The notes beneath the pieces were generated by a model. The model was given only the letters and a program-made list of their open reading frames with translations, was not told the DNA's origin and made no database searches. 13,784 nucleotides of DNA, from positions 1 to 13,784 of the forward strand of contig PXTR01000140.1 in assembly GCA_003023245.1 (NCBI GenBank), read 5' to 3'. Position 1 is the first letter of the stretch. Each line of letters starts with the position of its first letter. The DNA comes from Bacteroidetes bacterium QS_8_68_15. GTDB taxonomy: Bacteria > Bacteroidota > Rhodothermia > Rhodothermales > Salinibacteraceae. The position numbers and the translations under genes are program-made. Of the stretch, positions 1 to 5,298 are shown piece by piece.

Positions 1-4
1 TGTG

Positions 5-205
5 CTACTCTTCGATTGCGACGCGCGCGTTTTCCTGCACGTCTTCTTCGCCCTCGGCGATGCGCAGGTATTGCGAGAAGGGGGCCGACTGGAGCTTTCG
101 GCGCATCAGGGCGTTTGCCTCTTCGTCGGAAGCTTCGAGCAACGGATGGTCGAAGCCGTAGAGGTCGTCCAGATGGCGGGCCCCCTCGCGCGGTCTCGTT
201 GCTTT
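5..205 (-). CDS. Hypothetical protein, C-terminal part with unresolved 5' end
   Basis: A minus-strand frame is open from a stop at 206-208 to a TAG at 5-7. It has the strong G/C third-position bias of the real genes here and a plausible acidic soluble composition, including HLDDLYGFDHPLLEASDEEA and SQYLRIAEGEEDV. I do not recognise the family. No convincing start exists: the in-frame ATG at 104-106 would give only 33 residues, a TTG at 140-142 gives 45, and coding character continues upstream to about 190. It then runs into a structured, atypical spacer containing the in-frame stop. The sequence therefore looks like the 3' end of a gene whose 5' part was lost or frameshifted, or a short gene with an unusual start. 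It would be divergent from the phosphoesterase. Coordinates give the open frame, not a proven gene. Confidence 0.35.
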   Translation of the reverse strand, partial: KATRPREGARHLDDLYGFDHPLLEASDEEANALMRRKLQSAPFSQYLRIAEGEEDVQENARVAIEE

Positions 206-212
206 TTACTTT

Positions 213-249
213 GGGCGAAGCCCCTGCCGGGAACGCCGCGTTGCGGCAG
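213..249. other. Two adjacent hairpins in the divergent spacer
   Basis: A perfect stem GGGC/GCCC with a GAA loop lies at 213-223. It is directly followed by a larger hairpin at 224-249: CTGCCG pairs with CGGCAG, and an inner AACG/CGTT stem has a CCG loop and a small internal bulge. A T-rich run (203-212) precedes them on the + strand. The composition differs from the coding sequence on both sides. This could be a relic of a small palindromic (REP-like) repeat or a terminator for minus-strand transcription. Function is not established. Confidence 0.4.
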
Positions 250-271
250 AGCCTTCGAGAAGTCCGCGCCA

Positions 272-306
272 CCCTGCAATCGAAAATCGCTCCCCTGCAA
301 TCGAAA
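272..306 (+). repeat. 21-bp tandem duplication at the phosphoesterase start
   Basis: The 14-mer CCCTGCAATCGAAA occurs at 272-285 and again at 293-306, exactly 21 bp apart, and similarity continues a few bases beyond each copy. In the phosphoesterase frame it gives two copies of Pro-Ala-Ile-Glu. It lies exactly where the family's initiator methionine is expected. Confidence 0.75.
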
Positions 307-794
307 TCGGCATCCTCAGCGATACGCACGGCTACTTTCACCCTGATCTGGCAGACGTCTTCGAGGGCGTCGACCTCATCCTGCACGCCGGCGACGTGGG
401 CGACCCTGCCATCCTCGACGGGCTGGAAGCCGTCGCGCCGGTGCGCGCGGTCTTCGGCAACGTCGACGGCCGCGACGTGCGCTCGCGCCGGCCAGAGACG
501 GAGCGCTTCGAGGTGGGGGGACTGAATTTCTGGATGACCCACATCGCCGGGCGGCCCGGGCGCTGGCAGCGCGGCATGGGGCGCCGCCTCGCCGAGGAGG
601 GCCCGCCCGACGTGTTCATTTGCGGCCACAGCCACATCCTTCAGATCGAGCGCGTCGACGAGCTGGACGGGCTGCTCTTTCTCAACCCCGGCGCGGCCGG
701 AAAGCACGGGCGACACCAGAAAAAGACCTGCGTGCGCCTCCACATCGCCGACGGCCGCACCACCGACGCCGACGTGGTCCACCTCGACGAGTAG
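300..794 (+). CDS. YfcE/MJ0936-family metallophosphoesterase
   Basis: Small calcineurin-like phosphodiesterase, about 164 residues, the usual size for YfcE/MJ0936 proteins. These cytoplasmic enzymes hydrolyse phosphodiesters with two metal ions; the physiological substrate is not known. All metal ligands are visible, counting from 300: SDTHG with D8 and H10, HAGD with D32, FGNVD with N54, the histidine of MTHIAG (H81), and CGHSH with H110 and H112. The C-terminal LNPGA segment is also typical. The 5' end is anomalous. The conserved block begins at 306, but no ATG, GTG or TTG lies in frame upstream before non-coding sequence. The first in-frame GTG, at 396, would delete the SDTHG motif and part of the GD motif. 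The ATC at 300-302 aligns with the family's Met1, so I use it provisionally. A 21-bp duplication covers this point, so the start may be mutated and the gene weakly expressed or dead. Confidence 0.8.
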   Translation: MEIGILSDTHGYFHPDLADVFEGVDLILHAGDVGDPAILDGLEAVAPVRAVFGNVDGRDVRSRRPETERFEVGGLNFWMTHIAGRPGRWQRGMGRRLAEEGPPDVFICGHSHILQIERVDELDGLLFLNPGAAGKHGRHQKKTCVRLHIADGRTTDADVVHLDE

Positions 795-832
795 CGCAGC
801 ATGGGTGTTTGCGAAGGCTTCCGCGCTCCGGA

Positions 833-861
833 TTGGAAAAATGCGCGGGCCCAGCTATCAT
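833..861 (+). promoter_or_regulatory. Candidate sigma-70-like promoter for nnr
   Basis: TTGGAA (833-838) and TATCAT (856-861) are separated by exactly 17 bp in the gap between the phosphoesterase stop and nnr. The nnr start codon lies 57 bases after the -10-like box. In such GC-rich sequence this AT-containing pair stands out. The promoter rules of this organism are unknown, so the call rests only on resemblance and spacing. Confidence 0.35.
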
Positions 862-917
862 GAGCGAACCTCCCGATCGCATTCACTCGATCTCGCTTTC
901 TGCACTTCCCGCCTCCC

Positions 918-2555
918 ATGCCCGCTTCCGCTCCGCATGCGCCGCCGCTGCTCTCGCCCGAGGCGATGCGCGCGGCCGACGCCTTCGCCATCGACGACTT
1001 CGGTGTGCCGAGCCGCGTCTTGATGGAGGCGGCCGGGCGCGCGTCGGCGGACCACGTTGCCGCGACGTACGGGCCGCTCGAAGAGCAAACGGTCGCCGTC
1101 TTTTGCGGAAAGGGCAACAACGGCGGGGACGGCCTCGTCGCGGCGCGCCGCCTGCTGGCGCTGGGCGCGGGCCGGGTGCGCGTGGTGCTCGCGGCCGGGA
1201 CCGAGGATCTTTCCGACGACGCCGCGCCCAACCTGCGCCTGCTCGAACGGTGGAACGACGAAACCGGCGGCGGCCGCTTGTCGCTCGTCGCCTTCGACAC
1301 CCTCGCGCAGCTGGGCGCGCAGACGCCCGCCGACGTGCACGTCGATGCGCTCTTGGGGACAGGCCTCACCAGCGAACTGCGCGAGCCGATCCGCAGTCTC
1401 GTCGGCTGGATCAACGAGCAACCCGCGCCCGTCGTGGCGCTCGACGGCCCCACCGGGCTGCACGCCGGTACCGGGGCGGTCCTCGGCCGCGCCGTCCACG
1501 CCGACCAGACGGTGACGATGGCCGCGCGCAAGACGGGCCTCACGCTCGGGGAAGGGCCGATCCGCGCCGGGCGCGTGGAGGTGGCAGAGATCGGCATTCC
1601 CGCCTTCGCCCTGCGCCGCCCCGCCGACGAGGGGCGCCCCGGTTGCGCGCGGCTCACCACCGACGCGGCGGTCGCGTCGTGGCTGCCGGAGCGCGCGCAC
1701 GACGCCTACAAGTACAGCGTCGGCCTCGCGCTGGTGGTCGGCGGGGCGCCGGGGATGACGGGCGCGCCGGTCATGTCCGCCTCCGCGGCGGCGCGCGCAG
1801 GGGCCGGCTACGTGCAGTGCGCCTGCCCGGCCGGGGCGCAGCACACGCTCAACGCCAAGCTGACGGCCATCACGACGACGGCGCTGCCGGTCGAATCCGA
1901 CGATGACGACGAGGGGGACGGGCTGAAGCCGCGCGCGGCGCTCGATGCGCTCGGCGGTGCGCTCGACAAGGCGGGCGGGCTGCTGGTGGGGCCCGGCCTC
2001 GGGCGCGCCGACGGCACGCAACGCTTCGTGCGCCGGCTCCTGGAGAAGACTGGTGGCGGCCCTGATGAGACGCCCGTCGTCATCGACGCGGACGGCCTCA
2101 ACGCCCTCGCCGACCGGCCCGACGACTGGTTCGCGCAGCACAGCCGGGGCCGGTGGGTGCTGACCCCGCACGTCGGCGAGTTCAAGCGGCTCGCCGGCAC
2201 GGGAGACGTGGACCTGTCGGACCGCCTCCGCACCGCGCAGGACTACGCCCGGCGCTGGCAATGCGTCCTCGTCTTGAAAGGGATGCCCAGCGTCGTGAGC
2301 GGGCCGGCGGGCCGCGCCTACGTTTGCGGGGCCGGCAACCCCGCGCTCGCCACCGCCGGCACGGGCGACGTGCTCGCCGGGCTCACCGCCGGCCTCCTGG
2401 CGCAGGGCACGCCTCCGCTCGAATCCGCCGCCGCCGCGCTCCACCTCGGCGGGGCCGCTGCCGACCGCTACGTCGCTCGCCGCGCCGCCCGCTCCCTCAC
2501 CGCGCCCGACCTCGTCGGCGAGTTGCCCCCGCTCCTCCACGAACGCTTCGCCTGA
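918..2555 (+). CDS. nnr: Bifunctional NAD(P)HX epimerase / ADP-dependent dehydratase
   Basis: Metabolite-repair enzyme that restores damaged (hydrated) NADH and NADPH. The N-terminal YjeF-type domain (about 12-235) epimerises R- and S-NAD(P)HX, and the C-terminal ribokinase-like domain (about 250-540) dehydrates the S form using ADP. The 545-residue length fits the bacterial fusion. Visible epimerase motifs are MEAAGRA (36-42), CGKGNNGGDGL (63-73), DALLGTGL (143-150) and ALDGPTG (174-180). Dehydratase motifs are the YKYSVG segment (264-269), GPGLGR (358-363), DADGLNAL (390-397), LTPHVGEFKRL (415-425) and the nucleotide-binding NPALATAGTGDVLAGLTAG (474-492). An acidic stretch (ESDDDDEGDG, 326-335) looks like an inserted surface loop. 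The ATG at 918 follows a C-rich leader without Shine-Dalgarno. The gene stands 123 bp after the phosphoesterase and 50 bp before the vanZ-like gene, on the same strand. Confidence 0.95.
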   Translation: MPASAPHAPPLLSPEAMRAADAFAIDDFGVPSRVLMEAAGRASADHVAATYGPLEEQTVAVFCGKGNNGGDGLVAARRLLALGAGRVRVVLAAGTEDLSDDAAPNLRLLERWNDETGGGRLSLVAFDTLAQLGAQTPADVHVDALLGTGLTSELREPIRSLVGWINEQPAPVVALDGPTGLHAGTGAVLGRAVHADQTVTMAARKTGLTLGEGPIRAGRVEVAEIGIPAFALRRPADEGRPGCARLTTDAAVASWLPERAHDAYKYSVGLALVVGGAPGMTGAPVMSASAAARAGAGYVQCACPAGAQHTLNAKLTAITTTALPVESDDDDEGDGLKPRAALDALGGALDKAGGLLVGPGLGRADGTQRFVRRLLEKTGGGPDETPVVIDADGLNALADRPDDWFAQHSRGRWVLTPHVGEFKRLAGTGDVDLSDRLRTAQDYARRWQCVLVLKGMPSVVSGPAGRAYVCGAGNPALATAGTGDVLAGLTAGLLAQGTPPLESAAAALHLGGAAADRYVARRAARSLTAPDLVGELPPLLHERFA

Positions 2556-2559
2556 CGTC

Positions 2560-2573
2560 GGTCTTCGGTCTGG
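2560..2573 (+). repeat. Two GGTCTTC-type heptamers after nnr
   Basis: GGTCTTC (2560-2566) is followed at once by GGTCTGG (2567-2573), five bases after the nnr stop codon. The same GGTCTTC unit opens the longer 7-bp array after parA (8679-8748), which makes this short pair more than chance resemblance. Confidence 0.45.
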
Positions 2574-2605
2574 TGAAGATCGCGCTTCCAGCTTGACTTT
2601 TTACG

Positions 2606-3043
2606 ATGTCAAGTTTTCGCGCCGTTTTTCTCCCGCACCCCCGCACTGTCATCGCCCGTCTCCTCGCCACATTCTGGACGCTCGGCATCGTCGCGGCGCT
2701 CGCCTGGCCGCGCCCGGACCTGCCCTCGCCGCCCACCCCGATCCCGTTCGACAAACTCGTGCACGTCGGCCTCTTTGCCGGGTTCGGGCTGATGTGGATG
2801 TGCGCCTCGCGGGCGGCGCTCGGCCGGCGGACGGCCGGGGTCTTCGGGACGGGCCTGCTCTTCGCCGTCGCCACCGAAGCGGGCCAGCGCGCGCTCCCCT
2901 ACGGGCGCACCGTCAGCGCGCTCGACGCGCTCGCCGACGCGGTGGGGCTGGCCCTCGGCGTGGCCGCCTTCTACGCGGCGCGCCGCTGGCTGCGCTTTCC
3001 CGCCCCGTCGTCTGGCGCCGACTCCCCGCGCGCGGCGGACTGA
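2606..3043 (+). CDS. VanZ-like family membrane protein
   Basis: Small integral membrane protein of 145 residues with four predicted hydrophobic segments (about 18-34, 50-67, 76-90 and 108-125). The VanZ-like pattern is present: PFDKLVHVGLFAGFGL in helix 2, then E91, Q94 and the Y-G-R turn, and D107 and D111 before a glycine-rich last helix. VanZ of enterococci confers low-level teicoplanin resistance, but chromosomal VanZ-like proteins in other bacteria have no assigned role and this one should not be read as a resistance gene. The start is preceded by CTTGAC (2592-2597), complementary to GTCAAG (2608-2613), so a 6-bp hairpin could enclose the ATG. No Shine-Dalgarno is visible. The polar C-terminal tail (131-145) is low complexity. 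It probably sits between independent transcription units rather than in a functional operon with nnr or tonB. Confidence 0.85.
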   Translation: MSSFRAVFLPHPRTVIARLLATFWTLGIVAALAWPRPDLPSPPTPIPFDKLVHVGLFAGFGLMWMCASRAALGRRTAGVFGTGLLFAVATEAGQRALPYGRTVSALDALADAVGLALGVAAFYAARRWLRFPAPSSGADSPRAAD

Positions 3044-3098
3044 TCCCTTCTCATTTCGCCGCCCTCCGAAGCCGGAACACCCCCTCTGCGTCCGTGTT

Positions 3099-3116
3099 GG
3101 AAAGGAGTCCGATATG
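3099..3116 (+). promoter_or_regulatory. Strong Shine-Dalgarno plus ATG, out of frame with tonB
   Basis: GGAAAGGAG (3099-3107) lies six bases before an ATG at 3114, an ideal Shine-Dalgarno arrangement and the only strong one I saw in the window. The ATG opens a 75-codon frame (to 3341) that begins MKSMSTRRTPFFSQLLSNRH and then overlaps tonB in a different frame, where it looks like a shadow. Possible readings are a leader peptide or upstream ORF affecting tonB translation, a chance match, or a past frameshift. No function is proven. Confidence 0.3.
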
Positions 3117-3171
3117 AAATCTATGTCCACACGGAGAACCCCGTTTTTCTCTCAACTCTTGTCGAATCGTC

Positions 3172-3843
3172 ATGGCTCTGGAAAAAAAGGACGGCGCCAA
3201 CCTGCGCAAGCGTTACCCGATCTACGTCGAGGTCGGCATGATCGTGGCCCTGCTCCTGCTGATCGGAGCGTTCCGCTTCAACATGGGCAGCGCGCCGAAA
3301 AAGACCTTCACCGTGCAGGAGCAGTCTACCGTCGACATTAAGGAGGTCAAGCAAACGACCCAGCAAAAACAGCCGCCGCCGCCGCCGCGTCCGCCGGTGC
3401 CCATCGAAAAACCCGACGACGAGGTCCTCGAAGACGAAAACCTCGACTTCGACCGCACGCTTGACCTGAGCGAGTCGCTCCAGAAGACGACGGATAACGA
3501 GGCGCCCCCGCCCGAGCCGGAGGGGGACCAGGAAAAAGAAGTCGTCGACTTCGCCGTCATCGAGGACAAGCCGGAAATGAAAGGCGGGCAGGAGGCGCTC
3601 TACGAGGCGCTGGACTATCCGAGCTTCGCCAAGAACGCCAACATCGAGGGGACGGTGTTTCTTCAGTTCACCGTAACCACGAAGGGCAACGTCAAAGACG
3701 TTAAGGCCCTGCGCAGCCCGCACGAAGCGCTCACCAAAGCCGCCATCGAGGCGATGAAAAAAATGAAGTTCAGCCCGGGGAAGCAGCGCAAGGAACCCGT
3801 CGAAGTGCGCATGTCCCAGCCCATTCGCTTCAAGCTCAACTGA
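3172..3843 (+). CDS. tonB: Energy transducer TonB
   Basis: Inner-membrane-anchored protein that carries proton-motive-force energy from ExbB/ExbD to TonB-dependent outer-membrane receptors. The 223 residues read in the expected order: a short basic cytoplasmic start, one transmembrane helix (about 19-35, VEVGMIVALLLLIGAF), a proline-rich stretch (67-80), an unusually acidic linker (81-130, rich in Asp and Glu), and a C-terminal TonB domain (about 140-223). In that domain, YPSFAKNANIEGTVFLQFTV, GNVKDVKALRSPHEAL and AIEAMKKMKFSPGKQ match the family pattern. This is the compact Bacteroidota-type TonB. The ATG at 3172 gives a normal N-terminus directly before the anchor. No exbB or exbD lies next to it, so those genes must be elsewhere. 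A hairpin terminator follows 37 bp after the stop. Confidence 0.93.
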   Translation: MALEKKDGANLRKRYPIYVEVGMIVALLLLIGAFRFNMGSAPKKTFTVQEQSTVDIKEVKQTTQQKQPPPPPRPPVPIEKPDDEVLEDENLDFDRTLDLSESLQKTTDNEAPPPEPEGDQEKEVVDFAVIEDKPEMKGGQEALYEALDYPSFAKNANIEGTVFLQFTVTTKGNVKDVKALRSPHEALTKAAIEAMKKMKFSPGKQRKEPVEVRMSQPIRFKLN

Positions 3844-3880
3844 GCAATTCGGCTGAGGCTCGCTTTTGAACGCTTTGGAG

Positions 3881-3917
3881 AAACGCCCCGTCGGTCCTCG
3901 TGTCCGGCGGGGCGTTT
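3881..3917. terminator. Bidirectional rho-independent terminator between tonB and rpiA
   Basis: AAACGCCCCG (3881-3890) is perfectly complementary to CGGGGCGTTT (3908-3917). The loop contains a further CGG/CCG pairing (3892-3894 with 3904-3906). The stem ends in TTT on both strands. It lies 37 bp after the tonB stop and 19 bp beyond the rpiA stop, so it fits termination of both convergent genes. Confidence 0.8.
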
Positions 3918-3936
3918 GCTGGGGCTGCGCCTCTCC

Positions 3937-4635
3937 TCATCCGCGCCGGAGAGACTCCACGTCCCCGCTTGCCCGGCCGACGAGCACATCGGTCGCGTAC
4001 CCGAGAAACAGGCCGTGGTCGAGCACCCCGGGGTGCCGGTCGAGCGCGCCGGCGAGCGCGCCGACGTCGGGAAGGGCCTCGTCGAAGCGCACGTCGATCA
4101 CCCAAAGCCCCTGGTCGGTGACGACGGGGCCGTCTTTGCCCTGTCCCGAGCGCAGTTCGGCCGCCCGGGCGCCGTGCTCCTCCCGAAGGAAGCGCGTGAC
4201 CGGCGCCAGCGCCATCGGCATGACCTCGACGGGCACGGGCGCTTGCTCGCCGAGGCGCTCCACGCGCTTCGACGGGTCGGCCAGGACGACGAAGCGGTCG
4301 GCCGCGGCGGCGATGACTTTCTCGCGGGCGTGCGCTGCTCCGCGCCCCTTGATGAGGTTGAGCGCGGGCGTCACCTCGTCGGCCCCGTCGAGGGCCAAAT
4401 CCAGTCTTCCCGCTTCGTCGAGCGTCGTAAGCGGAATCCCCAGGGAGCGCGCGCGCCGCTCGGCGGCAAAGGAGGTCGGCACGCCGGCCACATCCGTCAA
4501 CGCGCCGTCGCGCAGACGCCGCCCGATCACGCGCAGGGCGCACGCCGCCGTCGAGCCCGTTCCCAGCCCGATGCGCATTCCGTCTTCGACGAGAGCGGCC
4601 CCCGCTTCCCCGGCGGCCTGTTTGGCGTCGCTCAC
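3937..4635 (-). CDS. rpiA: Ribose-5-phosphate isomerase A
   Basis: Cytoplasmic enzyme of the non-oxidative pentose phosphate pathway that interconverts ribose 5-phosphate and ribulose 5-phosphate. Motifs, counted from the GTG at 4635: an N-terminal Lys (K5) in DAKQAAGEA, the phosphate-binding GLGTGSTA (23-30), DGADEV with D83 and D86, KGRGAAHAREK with K96 and the catalytic Glu E105, and the C-terminal HPGVLDHGLFLGYATDVLVG. The third position of the usual KGGGAA loop is Arg here, which is unusual but away from the catalytic residues. I chose GTG 4635 because it gives 232 residues and aligns with the family N-terminus. A TTG at 4689 would add 18 residues encoded by 7-bp repeat DNA. It follows the GNAT gene on the same strand with a 78-bp repeat-filled gap and ends near the shared terminator. 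Confidence 0.93.
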   Translation of the reverse strand: MSDAKQAAGEAGAALVEDGMRIGLGTGSTAACALRVIGRRLRDGALTDVAGVPTSFAAERRARSLGIPLTTLDEAGRLDLALDGADEVTPALNLIKGRGAAHAREKVIAAAADRFVVLADPSKRVERLGEQAPVPVEVMPMALAPVTRFLREEHGARAAELRSGQGKDGPVVTDQGLWVIDVRFDEALPDVGALAGALDRHPGVLDHGLFLGYATDVLVGRASGDVESLRRG

Positions 4636-4638
4636 GTT

Positions 4639-4730
4639 GGTTGCAGGTTGAACGGGAAAGGTGGAACGTTCGTCCCTCACGACCTTCAACCTTAAACCTT
4701 CAACCTTCCACTTTCAACCTTCCAACTCAC
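4639..4730. repeat. Degenerate 7-bp repeat array with inverted halves
   Basis: On the + strand, units of the type ACCTTCA run in strict 7-bp phase from 4682 to 4723: ACCTTCA, ACCTTAA, ACCTTCA, ACCTTCC, ACTTTCA, ACCTTCC. The adjoining left half (4639-4666) holds units in the opposite sense, also in 7-bp phase: GGTTGCA, GGTTGAA, CGGGAAA, GGTGGAA. The two halves can pair (GGTTGAA 4646-4652 with TTCAACC 4713-4719; GTGGAA 4661-4666 with TTCCAC 4706-4711). The GNAT stop codon (4714-4716) lies inside one unit, and the array extends into its last codons. Confidence 0.8.
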
Positions 4731-5190
4731 ACTCAAACCGCAGGCGGTAGTCCTCGTAGCGGGCGCTGTAGCCGGCGCGGGTGACGCGAAAGCCTTCGTC
4801 GAGGCCCATCACGGTCATGCCGGGGTGCTTATTGGGAAAGGTGTCGTAGGCGAAGCGGTCGTAGCCGCGGCGCGCGGCGCGCCCCATCAGTTCGTGCAGC
4901 AGGAGCCGCGCGATGCCGCGGCGGCGCCAGCCGGGGTGCACCCCGCCCTTGGCGCTGTAGTACGTCTCTGCGCTCAGCCGGTAGCCGACCTTGAAGCCCA
5001 CCGGGGCGCCGCTCTCCCGCGCCACCGCCAGCAGCAAAATGAGGTCCTCGTGGTCGAAAGAGTTGATGATGTGGTCTTCGCCAAAGATCGTGCGGTTGAG
5101 CGTGCGAATGACGCCCAGCCGCTTCAGCCCGATTTCCACGACCTGCACGAGGCGATGGTCGGTCTGCGATGGTCGATGTTCGATTTGCAT
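4714..5190 (-). CDS. GNAT family N-acetyltransferase
   Basis: Predicted cytoplasmic acetyl-CoA-dependent acetyltransferase of 158 residues. The acetyl-CoA pyrophosphate-binding motif is clear: GGVHPGWRRRGIARLLLHEL (82-101), with the R-R-x-G-x-A loop at 89-94. It is preceded by the beta strand GAPVGFKVGY (61-70) and followed by the FPNKHPGMTVMGLDEGFRVTR block (118-138), common in GNAT proteins with a late domain swap. The acceptor substrate cannot be inferred. I chose the ATG at 5190; an upstream in-frame start at 5325 would add residues encoded by 7-bp repeat DNA and the end of the helicase gene. The last codons (Glu-Leu-Glu-Gly-stop) are themselves repeat units. It lies between the helicase and rpiA on the same strand. 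Confidence 0.88.
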   Translation of the reverse strand: MQIEHRPSQTDHRLVQVVEIGLKRLGVIRTLNRTIFGEDHIINSFDHEDLILLLAVARESGAPVGFKVGYRLSAETYYSAKGGVHPGWRRRGIARLLLHELMGRAARRGYDRFAYDTFPNKHPGMTVMGLDEGFRVTRAGYSARYEDYRLRFECELEG

Positions 5191-5231
5191 CAGGGGCGTG
5201 CGCTGGCGAGCTGAAAAACGTTCTGCCCTGA

Positions 5232-5254
5232 CCAAAGGGAAGGAATGCCCTTGG
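5232..5254. other. Weak hairpin between helicase and GNAT genes
   Basis: CCAAAGGG (5232-5239) pairs with CCCTTGG (5248-5254) with one bulged A and an 8-base loop. There is no T-run afterwards on either strand, so it is at best a processing or attenuation structure. It is noted because it lies beside the 7-bp array in the 94-bp gap after the helicase stop. Confidence 0.25.
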
Positions 5255-5259
5255 GGTGA

Positions 5260-5298
5260 ACCTTCCACCTTCAACTTTCCACGTTCAACCGTCAACCG
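5260..5298. repeat. Degenerate 7-bp repeat array at the helicase 3' end
   Basis: Units in 7-bp phase on the + strand: ACCTTCC, ACCTTCA, ACTTTCC, ACGTTCA, ACCGTCA, then a decayed ACCGATT. They are the same unit type as the array at 4639-4730. The helicase stop codon (5285-5287) lies inside the ACGTTCA unit, and its final Val-Asp-Gly codons come from repeat sequence. Confidence 0.75.

Noticed and set aside
396..794. Phosphoesterase starting at the GTG at 396
   Set aside because: This start would remove SDTHG and part of the GD motif, which supply metal ligands, although the upstream sequence in the same frame encodes them perfectly.
858..2540. 560-codon minus-strand frame opposite nnr
   Set aside because: It is a shadow of nnr: the + strand has all enzyme motifs, while the antisense product is a low-complexity Arg/Gly/Val string.
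2606..3043. VanZ-like gene as a glycopeptide resistance determinant
   Set aside because: No vanHAX or other resistance genes are nearby; small VanZ-like membrane proteins are common and mostly of unknown role.
4636..4689. rpiA starting at the TTG at 4689
   Set aside because: The 18 extra residues are encoded by 7-bp repeat DNA, and the GTG at 4635 aligns with the family N-terminus.
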